Shown: positions 40,552-49,419, numbered from the stretch's first letter. The stretch is 64,000 bases of DNA from Bauldia sp. (GCA_028284325.1 JANQRX010000002.1:124001-188000); one strand, 5' to 3'. Program-made: numbers and translations. Notes: generated by a model not told the origin, from the sequence alone.

Positions 40552-42741
40552 ATGCGCGAAGAGGCATTTTCGCCTGCGGAAGTTGAACTGGATGTTCGGC
40601 ATTTCCTCAGATCTCTTCTGAAGAAATTGCCTTACATACTTGTATTCGTTGTGTTCGTTACGGCGGCTGTCTACGTCTTCCTTGGCACGATGACGCCGCA
40701 GTTCAGCTCCGAAACCACCGTTCTCATCGAGGCGCGGGAGACCGGTCTCACCCGTCCCACCCAGGCGCCCGACGATCGGGCGTCCGCGGTCCTGGACGAG
40801 GCGGCGATCGCCAGCCAGGTCCAGTTGATCCTCTCGCGCGACCTTGCCGCGCGCGTGGTGGAGAAGCTCGACCTGACGTCGCGAAAGGAGTTCGATCCCG
40901 CGGCCTCGCCCGGTCTCATCGACACGGTCATGGCACGGCTGGGCTTCGCCGGCAGCGAGCCCGACGATGACCGCCGCGACGATCGCGTGCTCAACGCCTT
41001 CGCAAAGCGACTCGGCGTGTTCGCGATCGAGGGCTCGCGTGTCATCAGCATCGCCTTCCGCTCCAGCGACCCGCGCCTTGCCGCCGACATCGCCAACGCT
41101 GTGGCGGCCGAGTACCTGACGCTTCAGGCGCAGGCGAAGCGGGAGAGAAGTTCCGAGGCGGTCGCGTTTCTGTCCGGCGAGATCGAGGATCTGAGCGCGC
41201 AGGTGCAGGCGGCCGAGGGCCGGGTCGAGTCGTTCCGATCCGAAAACGATCTGTTCTCCTCGGGCGGCGCCAATCCGTCGACGCTTCCGCAACAGGAGCT
41301 CGCCAGCCTCAATGCCGAACTCGCGCGCGTGCGGGCCCAGCGCGCGGATGCGCAGGCGCGCACCCAGCAGATACAGGCGGGCATCGACGGCGGTGCGACC
41401 ATCAACCAGACCGAGGTTCTTGCCTCGCCGCTCATCCAGCGGCTGGTCGAGCAACAGGTCGCGCTCAGGACCGAGATTGCACAACTGTCGGCGACGCTCC
41501 TGCCTCAGCACCCGCGGATGCTCGAGCTCGAAGCGCAGATCATCGATCTCGATCGCCAGGTCGCCGTCGAGGCGGGCAAGATACTCGCCTCGCTCGAAGC
41601 CCAGGCCGACCTCGCCCGGGCGCGCGAGGTGGAGATCGCTGCCGAGCTCGGTCGCCTGAAGGCGGTGACGGCGCGCGCCAACGATGCCGGCGTCGACCTG
41701 CGAGCGCTGGAGCGGGAGGCTGCGGCCCAGCGCGATCTGCTCGATTCCTACCTTCGCCGCTATCGCGAAGCCCTGGCGCGGGAACAGACCGACGCCCTGC
41801 CGGCTGACGCGCGGGTGATTTCGACCGCGTCGGCGGCGCTGGAGCCCGCGTTTCCGCGCAAGACGTCGATGAGCGCGATGGCGGGGGCGGCGGCGCTGAT
41901 CCTGGCCATTGCCCTGGTGATGCTCCGCGACCTGGCGAGTGGCCGCTCGCTCAGGCCGGTGGCGGTTGCCGCGCTGGCGACACCCGGTGCTGACGCAAAG
42001 GTACCTGACGACGCCGAAGCCGAGACCGACGCCAAGAACGAAGGCGACAGCGGCGCGCGCTGGGCGGCCGATCACGGGGTCCGACGCATGATGCCGGGCG
42101 CGCCGACCATCGCGCCGGAACTGGCCGACAGGGTCGAGGATTCACTTGGCGCCATCGTCGCCCGGATCAAAGAGGAAGGTCCGGGGCGCATCATCGTCAC
42201 GCTGGTCGAAGGCTCCGATCAGGCGGGCCGGCCTCTTGCCGCGGTGGCGCTGGCGCGCGCTCTGGCGAAGAACGATCGCCGGGCTGTGGTCGTCGACCTG
42301 CGTGAGGACGACGCCAACACCGAGACCATGGGAGAGCGTCCGGGCCTGCCGGGACTTGCCGATCTGGTGTCGGGCGAGGCGTCGTTTGCCCAGGCGATCT
42401 TCCGGGACCGCAAGTCCCGTGCGCATTTCGTACCATCCGGTACCAACCGGCTGAGCGCCGACAGCGTTCGCGACGGCAAGCTCGACACGGTCCTGTCAGC
42501 GCTGTCGATGACCTACGATCTCGTCATCCTCGATGCCGGCGATGCCATGATCGAGGCACTGGCGCCGGGATGCCGGACGGCCGTCGTCGTCAGCGAGCAC
42601 GCCGCCAGCGATGCCCGGACCGTGAAAGCGTTCGAGCGCATCAGCGGCGTTTCGGAGGCGCAAATCCTGCTTCTGGTCGTGGAACCGGAGTCGGCCGACA
42701 AACCGCCGACAAGCAAGCGCAGCGCCGGCGAGGTGGCCTAG
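40552..42741 (+). CDS. Polysaccharide co-polymerase/chain-length determinant with degenerate tyrosine-kinase domain (Wzc/GumC-like)
   Basis: 729-residue inner-membrane protein. Order: short cytoplasmic Wzz part (VELDVRHFLRSLLKKLPYIL), transmembrane segment 1 near residue 25-45, a long periplasmic part with coiled-coil heptads and RGxxxx-type segments (SAQVQAAEGRVESFRSENDLF), a second transmembrane segment (MAGAAALILAIALVML), then a cytoplasmic C-terminal domain like that of bacterial tyrosine kinases. There the Walker A region reads EGSDQAGRPLAAVALARALA without the GKS/T lysine, Walker A' is VVVDLRED, Walker B LVILDAGD, and there is no C-terminal tyrosine cluster. It likely controls chain length but cannot bind ATP normally. 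A GTG 15 bases upstream is an alternative start. Confidence 0.9.
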   Translation: MREEAFSPAEVELDVRHFLRSLLKKLPYILVFVVFVTAAVYVFLGTMTPQFSSETTVLIEARETGLTRPTQAPDDRASAVLDEAAIASQVQLILSRDLAARVVEKLDLTSRKEFDPAASPGLIDTVMARLGFAGSEPDDDRRDDRVLNAFAKRLGVFAIEGSRVISIAFRSSDPRLAADIANAVAAEYLTLQAQAKRERSSEAVAFLSGEIEDLSAQVQAAEGRVESFRSENDLFSSGGANPSTLPQQELASLNAELARVRAQRADAQARTQQIQAGIDGGATINQTEVLASPLIQRLVEQQVALRTEIAQLSATLLPQHPRMLELEAQIIDLDRQVAVEAGKILASLEAQADLARAREVEIAAELGRLKAVTARANDAGVDLRALEREAAAQRDLLDSYLRRYREALAREQTDALPADARVISTASAALEPAFPRKTSMSAMAGAAALILAIALVMLRDLASGRSLRPVAVAALATPGADAKVPDDAEAETDAKNEGDSGARWAADHGVRRMMPGAPTIAPELADRVEDSLGAIVARIKEEGPGRIIVTLVEGSDQAGRPLAAVALARALAKNDRRAVVVDLREDDANTETMGERPGLPGLADLVSGEASFAQAIFRDRKSRAHFVPSGTNRLSADSVRDGKLDTVLSALSMTYDLVILDAGDAMIEALAPGCRTAVVVSEHAASDARTVKAFERISGVSEAQILLLVVEPESADKPPTSKRSAGEVA

Positions 42742-42747
42742 GGGTCT

Positions 42748-42960
42748 TCAGGTGCCCGGGCGGGGATCGGCCATCCACTTGATGATGACGCCTGCCGGTA
42801 CGATCCACGCAAGTCCGAAGAACGCGTAGAAGACGACCTGGATCAGCGTGCCCTGATCACTGATGCTCCCGCCGGCGACCGCCGCAACAATCAGCGCGTA
42901 GATCGGTACGAGCACCACCAGTAGCGCGGTCCCGATCAGCTTCCTTGCCCGGCGTCCCAT
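42748..42960 (-). CDS. DUF2842 small membrane protein
   Basis: 70-residue protein with two transmembrane segments: ARKLIGTALLVVLVPIYALI and VVFYAFFGLAWIVPAGVIIKWM. This is the DUF2842 pattern, found widely in alphaproteobacteria next to or near cytochrome oxidase assembly genes. Function unknown. It is divergent from ctaA, which is the next gene, and convergent with the Wzc-like gene. Confidence 0.85.
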   Translation of the reverse strand: MGRRARKLIGTALLVVLVPIYALIVAAVAGGSISDQGTLIQVVFYAFFGLAWIVPAGVIIKWMADPRPGT

Positions 42961-43033
42961 GTGTGTCGACCCGTGATGTTATGGCGCGGTTGCTCCCCAC
43001 CTAGGCCGCCTGTATCGAGGTGGCAAGGACAAC

Positions 43034-44107
43034 ATGCCCGTGACCGCCGCCGAAACCACACACGCCGCCGCGCCGGCACCCTCCACCCGTCCGATCCTGA
43101 TCTGGCTGGTGGTGGTGGCCTGCCTGCTGATCGCCATGATCGTGGTCGGCGGCGCCACGCGGCTGACCGACTCCGGGCTGTCGATCACCGAATGGAAGCC
43201 GATCCACGGGGTCATTCCACCGCTCAACGCGACGCAATGGGAGGAGGAGTTCGCCCGCTACCGGGAAATCCCGGAGTTCAAGATCAAGAACTTCGACATG
43301 GATCTGGAGGGCTTCAAGGGCATCTTCTGGTGGGAGTGGGGCCATCGGCTGCTGGGCCGGGTGATCGGTTTCGTCGTCTTCGTGCCGCTGGTCGTCTTCT
43401 GGGTGCAGGGGCGGCTCACGACCGGTCTCAAGGTCAGCCTCACGGCGCTGCTCGTCCTCGGCGGCCTGCAGGGGGTGATCGGCTGGTGGATGGTGGTGAG
43501 CGGCCTCACCGAGCGCACCGACGTCAGCCAGTATCGGCTTGCGATCCATCTGACACTGGCGTTCGTGATCCTCGCCTTCACGGTCTGGGTCGCCCGCAGC
43601 CTCCTGCCGGTCCGTCAGGGACCGGCGCCGCCATCGGTCACGATCGGTGCGTGGGTGCTTGCCGCGCTGGTGTTCGTGCAGGTGTTTCTCGGCGGACTGG
43701 TGGCGGGCCTCGACGCCGGGCTCACCTTCAACACCTGGCCGCTGATGGACGGCACGCTCGTGCCCGGTGCGGCGTTCCAAATGACGCCGTGGTGGCTGAA
43801 CGTGTTCGAGAACGTCGCGATGGTGCAGTTGCAGCACCGGCTGGTCGCCTACGTTCTGGTGGCGGTCGCCGCCTGGTACGCGTGGCGGACGGCGGGCACG
43901 GCGTTCGCGACCACCGGCGCCGTGATCCTGGTGCTGGTTCTGGCGCAGGCCGCGATCGGGATCGCAACACTGGTGCTGGTCGTGCCGCTGGGATGGGCAC
44001 TCCTCCATCAAGTCGGTGCCGCATTGGTGCTGATCGCGGTCACGGCGCACCTTTACGTGGTGACCCATCCCGACCCGGCATTATCCGGGCAGCGAGCGAC
44101 GCCGTGA
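43034..44107 (+). CDS. ctaA: Heme A synthase CtaA (COX15 type)
   Basis: 357-residue membrane enzyme with eight hydrophobic segments that hydroxylates heme O to heme A for cytochrome aa3 oxidase. Diagnostic parts: GGATRLTDSGLSITEWKPIHG, WWEWGHRLLGRVIGFV with a heme-ligand His, YRLAIHLTLAFVIL, FLGGLVAGLDAGLTFNTWPLM and MVQLQHRLVAYVL with further His. It belongs to the type 2 (COX15) group of alphaproteobacteria. ATG is preceded by CAAGGACAAC. The stop overlaps the following hydratase gene (GTGA). Confidence 0.96.
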   Translation: MPVTAAETTHAAAPAPSTRPILIWLVVVACLLIAMIVVGGATRLTDSGLSITEWKPIHGVIPPLNATQWEEEFARYREIPEFKIKNFDMDLEGFKGIFWWEWGHRLLGRVIGFVVFVPLVVFWVQGRLTTGLKVSLTALLVLGGLQGVIGWWMVVSGLTERTDVSQYRLAIHLTLAFVILAFTVWVARSLLPVRQGPAPPSVTIGAWVLAALVFVQVFLGGLVAGLDAGLTFNTWPLMDGTLVPGAAFQMTPWWLNVFENVAMVQLQHRLVAYVLVAVAAWYAWRTAGTAFATTGAVILVLVLAQAAIGIATLVLVVPLGWALLHQVGAALVLIAVTAHLYVVTHPDPALSGQRATP

Positions 44108-44892
44108 ACGCGACCGAGCGGGCGGCGGCGGCGATCGTGGCTGCCCGGCGTGAGCGCATCCCCCTCGGTCCCCTGCCGGAGGCCGACCGGCCGCGGGACG
44201 AGGCCGAAGCCTATCGCGTCCAGCGCCTTGCCAGCGAGCACTTCGCCTCCGATCTTGGCGCGGTGGTCGGCTACAAGATCGGCTGCACCACGCTGGTGAT
44301 GCAGGCCTTTCTGGGTATCCCCGATCCCTGCTACGGGCGCCTGCGCACCAACAGGGTCTGGCGCGACCACGTCGATCTCGGCGCCGCCGACCACATCCGG
44401 ATCGGGGTCGAGTGCGAGATCGGCATGACGGTCGCGCACCCGGACGTGCTCCTTGCCGCGGACTCACCGGGCGCGGCCATGGCCGCCGTCGCGAGCGTCC
44501 ATGCGGCGATCGAACTCGTCGACGAACGCTACGAGGACTGGCGCGCGCTCGACGCGCCGACACTCGTTGCCGACGACTTCTTTTCGGCCGGGGCGGTACT
44601 GGGACCCGCAGTGCCGGCCGGCGAGATCGACGACCTGACCACGGTCCTCGGCAAGACGAGGATCAACGACATGACGGTGGGCGAGGGGACCGGTTCCGAC
44701 GTCATGGACCATCCGGCGAACGCCCTCGTCTGGCTTGCCCGCAAGCTGCGGCAGACCGGCGATCCGCTAGGTCCGGGCGACGTGGTCCTGACCGGAAGCC
44801 TGGTGGAGACGCGTTGGCTGGAACCCGGCGACCGTGCCGAGATCGCGATCGGCAGGCTGGGACGCGCGTCGGTGGCCGTCGGCGCTGCCTGA
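44104..44892 (+). CDS. 2-keto-4-pentenoate hydratase family protein
   Basis: 262-residue protein of the fumarylacetoacetate hydrolase fold, hydratase branch (MhpD type). Metal-binding acidic residues lie in RIGVECEIGMTVAHPD; other landmarks are VVGYKIGCTTLVMQAFLGI and RINDMTVGEGTGSDVMDHP, then GDVVLTGSLVETRWLEPGD. It would hydrate 2-oxo-4-enoates from aromatic breakdown or act as a decarboxylase, but no aromatic pathway genes are nearby and its coupling to ctaA by a GTGA overlap gives no hint. Specific substrate unknown. Confidence 0.88.
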   Translation: MNATERAAAAIVAARRERIPLGPLPEADRPRDEAEAYRVQRLASEHFASDLGAVVGYKIGCTTLVMQAFLGIPDPCYGRLRTNRVWRDHVDLGAADHIRIGVECEIGMTVAHPDVLLAADSPGAAMAAVASVHAAIELVDERYEDWRALDAPTLVADDFFSAGAVLGPAVPAGEIDDLTTVLGKTRINDMTVGEGTGSDVMDHPANALVWLARKLRQTGDPLGPGDVVLTGSLVETRWLEPGDRAEIAIGRLGRASVAVGAA

Positions 44893-44900
44893 GCGACTTC

Positions 44901-45851
44901 TCAGGCGAGGCCCGCGTCCTCGTCCAGCCCGAGCATCAGGTTGAGATTCTGCACCGCCGCGCCCGAGGCGCCCTTGCCGAGATTGTCGAGGAGGGCCACC
45001 AGCCGCGCCTGACGGGCCTCGTCGGCGCCGAAAACGAACAGCTTCATGCGGTTGGTGCCGTTGAGCCCTTCCGGCGAAAGGCCGGTGGGCGCCTGCGATT
45101 TCTCCAGCGGCGCGACCTCGATGAAGCGCTCGCCCGCGTAGTGCGCGGCCAGCGCGCCGTGGATGTCGGCCAGTGACGGGTGGCCCGGCAGGAGGTCGAG
45201 ATGCAGCGGCACCTCGACGATCATGCCCTTGAAATAGCGTCCGACGGACGGCGCGAAGACGGGGCGGGCGGACACACCGCCGTGGCGCATGATCTCGGGC
45301 ACGTGCTTGTGCTGCAGCGTCAGGGCGTAGATGCGGACATTGTCGTCGGTGGCGTTGTCGGCGGTAGCGTCCTCGAAGGCTGCGATCAGCGCCTTGCCGC
45401 CACCCGAATAGCCGGACACGCCGAAGATGGTGAGGGCGGTGTCCGCGGGTACGAGGCCGGCGTCGACCAGGGGACGCACCAGGCCGATCGCGCCGGTGGA
45501 CCAGCAGCCGGGATTGGACACCCGGCTCGCCTGGGCGATCCGTTCCCGCTGTCCGGGCGCCATCTCGGGAAAGCCGAACGTCCAGCCGTCGGCGACGCGA
45601 TGGGCGGTCGAGGCGTCGATGACCTTGACGCTGTTGCTGGTGATCATGGCCACGGCCTCGCGCGCCGCCGCGTCGGGCAGGCACAGGATCACCGCATCGG
45701 CGCCGTTCAGGAGCTCGGCCCTTGCCGCCGCGTCCTTGCGCCTGTCGGGCGCGATCGACACCAGGTCGAGATCGCCGCGATCCTTCAGCCGCTCGCGGAT
45801 CTGCAGGCCGGTGGTACCGACCTCGCCATCGATGAAGACGGTTGGGGCCAT
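44901..45851 (-). CDS. argC: N-acetyl-gamma-glutamyl-phosphate reductase ArgC, type 2
   Basis: 316-residue reductase of arginine synthesis that makes N-acetylglutamate 5-semialdehyde. It is the short, type 2 form: [18 protein letters not shown] as the NADP-binding start, the nucleophile Cys116 in [15 protein letters not shown], and [19 protein letters not shown] with a catalytic His. ATG chosen after AGGAGTCACCGAC. It lies downstream of the L13-S9 operon on the same strand; a terminator-like hairpin between suggests a separate transcript, although L13-S9-argC proximity is common in alphaproteobacteria. Confidence 0.96.
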   Translation of the reverse strand: MAPTVFIDGEVGTTGLQIRERLKDRGDLDLVSIAPDRRKDAAARAELLNGADAVILCLPDAAAREAVAMITSNSVKVIDASTAHRVADGWTFGFPEMAPGQRERIAQASRVSNPGCWSTGAIGLVRPLVDAGLVPADTALTIFGVSGYSGGGKALIAAFEDATADNATDDNVRIYALTLQHKHVPEIMRHGGVSARPVFAPSVGRYFKGMIVEVPLHLDLLPGHPSLADIHGALAAHYAGERFIEVAPLEKSQAPTGLSPEGLNGTNRMKLFVFGADEARQARLVALLDNLGKGASGAAVQNLNLMLGLDEDAGLA

Positions 45852-45898
45852 GTCGGTGACTCCTAGAGCGTTCTGCGGGTTAAACCTCTGAGGCACAA

Positions 45899-45928
45899 AT
45901 GAAAAGGGCGGACCGACCGGCCCGCCCT
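45899..45928 (-). terminator. Intrinsic terminator of rplM-rpsI
   Basis: On the minus strand AGGGCGG pairs with CCGCCCT over a ten-base loop and is followed by TTTTCATTT, a standard GC stem plus T-run 25 bases after the rpsI stop. Confidence 0.75.
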
Positions 45929-45953
45929 CGACATTCGGATAGGGGACGCGCGG

Positions 45954-46436
45954 TCAGCGCTTGGAGAACTGGAACGAACGTCGGGCCTTGCGCTTGCCGT
46001 ACTTCTTGCGTTCCACCACGCGGGCGTCGCGGGTCAGGAAGCCGCCCTTCTTCAGGATGGGCCGCAGTTCGGGCTCGTAGAAGGTCAGCGCCCGCGAGAT
46101 ACCGTGGCGCAACGCGCCGGCCTGCCCGGACAGGCCGCCGCCGGAGACGGTCGCCTTCACGTCGTACTGGCCGTTGCGGCCGGCGGCGACGATCGGCTGC
46201 TGCACCACCATCTGCAACACCGGACGCGCGAAATAGTCGGTGAAGTCCTTGTCGTTGACGATGATGCGGCCGGCGCCGGGCGAGATCCAGACGCGGGCGA
46301 TGGCGTCCTTGCGCTTGCCGGTCGCGTAGGCGCGCCCCTGGGCGTCGAGTTTCTGGACGTGGACGGGCGCGGCGGGTTCCGCCGTCTCGGTCGGCGCCTC
46401 GGTGGCCAGATCCTGCAGTGAATGAAGCTCAGCCAT
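45954..46436 (-). CDS. rpsI: 30S ribosomal protein S9
   Basis: 160-residue ribosomal protein of the small-subunit P-site region. Core: [60 protein letters not shown] and the basic C-terminal tail [18 protein letters not shown], whose last arginine touches P-site tRNA. A 30-residue N-terminal extension is typical for alphaproteobacteria. One base separates it from rplM. Confidence 0.98.
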   Translation of the reverse strand: MAELHSLQDLATEAPTETAEPAAPVHVQKLDAQGRAYATGKRKDAIARVWISPGAGRIIVNDKDFTDYFARPVLQMVVQQPIVAAGRNGQYDVKATVSGGGLSGQAGALRHGISRALTFYEPELRPILKKGGFLTRDARVVERKKYGKRKARRSFQFSKR

Positions 46437-46437
46437 T

Positions 46438-46902
46438 TCAGGCGGTCCTCGCGTTCTTGGCGTTCAGGCCGGCGACGTCGAGCGCTTCCGGCTGCTGGGC
46501 GGCATGGGGATGGTCGGGGCCGGCGTAGATCCGGAGGTTCTTCAACTGGCGGCGGGCCAGCGGTCCGTCGGGCATCATCCGCCTGACCGCCTTCTCCAGT
46601 ACCCGCTCGGGGAAGCGCCCCTCCAGATACTGGGCGGCTGTGCGCTGCTTGATGCCGCCGGGATGGCCGGTGTGCCAGTAATAGGTCTTGTCGCTGCGCT
46701 TCTGGCCGGTCAGCACCACCTTCTCGGCGTTCACGACCACGATGTTGTCGCCGCAATCGACGTGCGGCGTGTAGTCGGCCTTGTGCTTGCCGCGCAGCCG
46801 CCGCGCGATGATCGATGCCACGCGGCCGACGACCAGGCCGTCGGCGTCGATCAGCACCCACTTCTTGTCGACATCGGCCGGTTTCAGGTTAAACGTGCCC
46901 AT
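46438..46902 (-). CDS. rplM: 50S ribosomal protein L13
   Basis: 154-residue ribosomal protein of the large subunit. Recognisable parts are [40 protein letters not shown] and [19 protein letters not shown]. Together with rpsI it forms the universal L13-S9 operon. A promoter-like pair (TTGACG, CTACAT) is found about 55 bases before the ATG. Confidence 0.98.
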   Translation of the reverse strand: MGTFNLKPADVDKKWVLIDADGLVVGRVASIIARRLRGKHKADYTPHVDCGDNIVVVNAEKVVLTGQKRSDKTYYWHTGHPGGIKQRTAAQYLEGRFPERVLEKAVRRMMPDGPLARRQLKNLRIYAGPDHPHAAQQPEALDVAGLNAKNARTA

Positions 46903-46956
46903 TGTCCGAGATTACCCACACGCAAAAAGGAAGGCGCTCCGCGGCGCCCGGCTGCG

Positions 46957-46984
46957 ATGTAGACCGCGCCCCGCGTATCGTCAA
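46957..46984 (-). promoter_or_regulatory. Candidate sigma-70 promoter of rplM-rpsI
   Basis: Read on the minus strand: TTGACG (-35), 16 bases, CTACAT (-10), placing a start near 46950 and a leader of about 48 bases before rplM. The leader can form GGCGC/GCGCC. The match to the alphaproteobacterial housekeeping consensus is good for -35 and fair for -10. Confidence 0.5.
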
Positions 46985-47028
46985 GATGAATCTCGAAATA
47001 GATGTGCAAAATCAGACAGGTACGGTCG

Positions 47029-47044
47029 CGGTATCATGATACCG
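47029..47044. promoter_or_regulatory. Perfect 16-bp palindrome upstream of the L13 operon
   Basis: CGGTATCATGATACCG reads the same on both strands without a spacer. It is 127 bases upstream of rplM and 10 bases after the end of the HIRAN gene. A spacer-free palindrome is more typical of a protein operator than of a terminator. The regulator is not identified. The flanks add TACGGT 5' and ACCGTA 3', which overlap the palindrome partly. Confidence 0.55.
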
Positions 47045-47054
47045 TAACACATCG

Positions 47055-47522
47055 TTATGATGCGTCTCCCTGCGCGCTCCGCTCTCGTGCGGCGACGAAC
47101 CCGCGCGGGGCAAGCACCACGGCCTTCACATCCAGGAAACCGTCGTCGCCTTCAAAGATCCGGTAGAGTTCCACCGCGATCGGCACATCGTGGTCCAGGA
47201 GTTCGCGGTGGATGTCGGCCGCCAGATCCCGGGGCAAATAGCCGATATGCCACGTTCCGGTGGTGGTGCGCAGAAGCCCGCGCGTTTCGGCAACGCCGTG
47301 GACGGCGATCGCGTTGGGGTCGTGGGGGTTGTCCGGCTCCGGCTCAAGCGACAGCCCGTAGTGGAGCCCCTTGCGCTCGGCCACGCGGACGGCGTCCGCA
47401 AAGCTCTGCGCCGCCTGCTTGCGATACGGAATCCCGACGACCGACACCACCCCGGTCGCCCTGATCCAGTCGCCCTCGGGCAGGTGCCGATCCGTCCCGA
47501 ACTGACCTTCCGACGGCGGCAT
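47055..47522 (-). CDS. HIRAN-domain protein
   Basis: 155-residue protein consisting mainly of one HIRAN domain: VVSVVGIPYRKQAAQSFADAV, SLEPEPDNPHDPNAIAVHG, and HIGYLPRDLAADIHREL. HIRAN modules occur in helicases such as HLTF, where they bind 3' DNA ends; stand-alone bacterial forms exist without known function. It is a candidate DNA-end or nucleic-acid-binding protein, by family only. ATG preceded by TTAGGGACAACCC. Divergent from the CoA-binding protein gene. Confidence 0.85.
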   Translation of the reverse strand: MPPSEGQFGTDRHLPEGDWIRATGVVSVVGIPYRKQAAQSFADAVRVAERKGLHYGLSLEPEPDNPHDPNAIAVHGVAETRGLLRTTTGTWHIGYLPRDLAADIHRELLDHDVPIAVELYRIFEGDDGFLDVKAVVLAPRGFVAARERSAQGDAS

Positions 47523-47625
47523 GGGTTGTCCCTAAGACCGAAACACGCCGGTTCCACGATAGCGCCCCGACGACACCCGCGCCAACGTGTTGACGTCACC
47601 TGCCATCACCGGCAAAGGAGCGCCT

Positions 47626-48042
47626 GTGACCGCCGAAGATATCATCTGCGACGTGAGGTCGATTGCGCTCGTCGGCGCGTCGCACAAGCCGCACCGGCCG
47701 TCGCACGGCGTGATGCGGTTCCTGCTTGCTCAGGGCTTCGACGTGATCCCGATCAATCCGGGTCTCGCCGGCCAGACCCTCCTCGGTCAGGAGGTCGTCG
47801 GCCGCCTTCGCGACCTGCCGCGGCCGGTCGGCCTCGTCGACATCTTCCGCCGCAACACGGCAATGGGCGCGATGGTCAACGAGGCGCTGGCGCTTGATCC
47901 GCGGCCGCGGGTGATCTGGATGCAGCTCGGCCTCCGCGACGACGACGCGGCCGCGCGAGCGCGGGCGGCGGGTGTGACGGTCGTTATGGACCGCTGCACC
48001 AAGATCGAATACCTACGCCACTGCCAATCGCCCAGAAGCTGA
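47626..48042 (+). CDS. CoA-binding domain protein (YccU-like)
   Basis: 138-residue Rossmann-fold protein of the CoA-binding/YccU family: SIALVGASHKPHRPSHGVM, LAQGFDVIPINPGLAG, PVGLVDIFRR and VIWMQLGLRDDDAAARARAAG, ending VVMDRCTKIEY. Ligand is probably CoA or a related nucleotide; function unknown. Start is GTG preceded by AAAGGAGCGCCT. In alphaproteobacteria this gene is often found directly upstream of the O-acetylhomoserine sulfhydrylase, as here with 12 bases between. Confidence 0.9.
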   Translation: MTAEDIICDVRSIALVGASHKPHRPSHGVMRFLLAQGFDVIPINPGLAGQTLLGQEVVGRLRDLPRPVGLVDIFRRNTAMGAMVNEALALDPRPRVIWMQLGLRDDDAAARARAAGVTVVMDRCTKIEYLRHCQSPRS

Positions 48043-48054
48043 GGAAACTGCATC

Positions 48055-49338
48055 ATGGAAGACCGCGTTCCCGAGTTCGCGACACTCGCCATCCACGCCG
48101 GCGCCCAGCCCGACCCGACCACCGGCGCACGCGCGACGCCGATCTACCAGACGACGTCGTACGTCTTCGAGAATGTCGAGCATGCCGCGTCGCTGTTCGG
48201 GCTGCAGGCGTTCGGCAACATCTACACCCGCATCATGAACCCCACCACGGGGGTGCTGGAGGAGCGGATCGCGGCGCTGGAAGGCGGCACCGCGGCGCTG
48301 GCCGTCGGGTCCGGCCACGCGGCGCAGATGCTCATCTTCCACACGCTGATGCAGCCGGGCGACGAATTCGTCGCCGCGCGCCAGCTCTACGGCGGCTCGA
48401 TCAACCAGTTCAACCACTCGTTCAAGAGCTTCGGCTGGGACGTGAAGTGGGCCGACATCGACGATATCGCGACTTTCGAGGCCGCGATCTCGCCGAAGAC
48501 CAAGGCGATCTTCGTCGAATCGATCGCCAATCCCGGCGGCGTGGTCACCGACCTTGAGCCGATTGCCGCGGTCGCCAAACGGGCCGGCGTGCCGCTGATC
48601 GTCGACAACACCCTGGCCACCCCGTATCTCTGCCGGCCGCTCGATTTCGGCGCCGATATCGTCGTCCATTCGCTGACCAAGTTCATTGGCGGCCACGGCA
48701 ACTCCATGGGCGGCATGATCGTCGACGGCGGCAAGTTCAACTGGATGGCGTCGGACCGCTATCCGATGCTCTCGGCGCCGCGTCCGGAGTACAACGACAT
48801 GGTGCTCGGCGAGGCGTTCGGCAATTTCGCCTTCGCCATTGCCTGCCGGGTCCTCGGTCTGCGCGACCTCGGGCCGTCGCTGTCGCCGTTCAACGCCTTC
48901 CTGATCGCGACCGGCTGCGAGACGCTGCCCTTGCGCATGCAGAAGCATTCCGACAATGCCCGCGCGGTGGCGGAGTACCTCGCCAACCACGACAAGGTGA
49001 CGTGGGTCAGCTACGCCGGCCTGCCGGGCGACCGCTACCACGCGCTGGCGCAGAAGTACTGCCCGCGCGGCGCCGGCGCGGTGCTCACCTTCGGTGTCGA
49101 AGGTGGCGGCGAGGTCGGTAAGGCGCTGGTCTCCAACGTCAAGCTTCTGTCGCACCTGGCCAATATCGGTGACACGCGGAGCCTGATCATCCACCCGTGG
49201 TCGACGACGCACAGCCAGCTCTCCGAGGAGCAGAAGGCCAAGGCGGGCGCCGGGCCGGACGTGGTGCGCCTTTCGGTCGGGATCGAGGATGCCGCCGACA
49301 TCATCGCCGACCTCGAGCAGGGGCTGGCGCAGACCTGA
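48055..49338 (+). CDS. metY: O-acetylhomoserine sulfhydrylase/aminocarboxypropyltransferase
   Basis: 427-residue PLP enzyme of the Cys/Met metabolism family. It replaces the acetyl group of O-acetylhomoserine by sulfide, giving homocysteine for methionine. Marks: TLAIHAGAQPDPTTGARATP, YQTTSYVFENVEHAASLFGL, YTRIMNPTTGVLEERIAALE and the PLP lysine in VHSLTKFIGGHGNSMGG. Length fits the long MetY type rather than MetZ or MetB. No SAM riboswitch is possible in the 12-base gap upstream; any such control would be before the CoA-binding gene. Confidence 0.95.
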   Translation: MEDRVPEFATLAIHAGAQPDPTTGARATPIYQTTSYVFENVEHAASLFGLQAFGNIYTRIMNPTTGVLEERIAALEGGTAALAVGSGHAAQMLIFHTLMQPGDEFVAARQLYGGSINQFNHSFKSFGWDVKWADIDDIATFEAAISPKTKAIFVESIANPGGVVTDLEPIAAVAKRAGVPLIVDNTLATPYLCRPLDFGADIVVHSLTKFIGGHGNSMGGMIVDGGKFNWMASDRYPMLSAPRPEYNDMVLGEAFGNFAFAIACRVLGLRDLGPSLSPFNAFLIATGCETLPLRMQKHSDNARAVAEYLANHDKVTWVSYAGLPGDRYHALAQKYCPRGAGAVLTFGVEGGGEVGKALVSNVKLLSHLANIGDTRSLIIHPWSTTHSQLSEEQKAKAGAGPDVVRLSVGIEDAADIIADLEQGLAQT

Positions 49339-49373
49339 GACGGGCAGGGGACCCGAAAAAGGCGACTCCGAAC

Positions 49374-49400
49374 GCCGTCCCGTGGGGGGCTCGGGACGGC
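49374..49400 (+). terminator. GC hairpin between metY and the transglycosylase gene
   Basis: GCCGTCCCG and CGGGACGGC are exact complements over a nine-base G-rich loop. The stem ends 20 bases before the transglycosylase ATG. It may end the metY transcript or fold in the leader of the next gene; there is no T-run. Confidence 0.45.
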
Positions 49401-49419
49401 CAAGGAGACAACGGAGAAC

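Noticed and set aside
40501-42075. 524-codon minus-strand frame opposite the Wzc-like gene
   Set aside because: Low-complexity translation and no ribosome binding site; the plus-strand frame has two transmembrane segments and family motifs.
47950-48060. SAM riboswitch before the O-acetylhomoserine sulfhydrylase
   Set aside because: Only 12 bases separate it from the preceding gene, too few for an aptamer.
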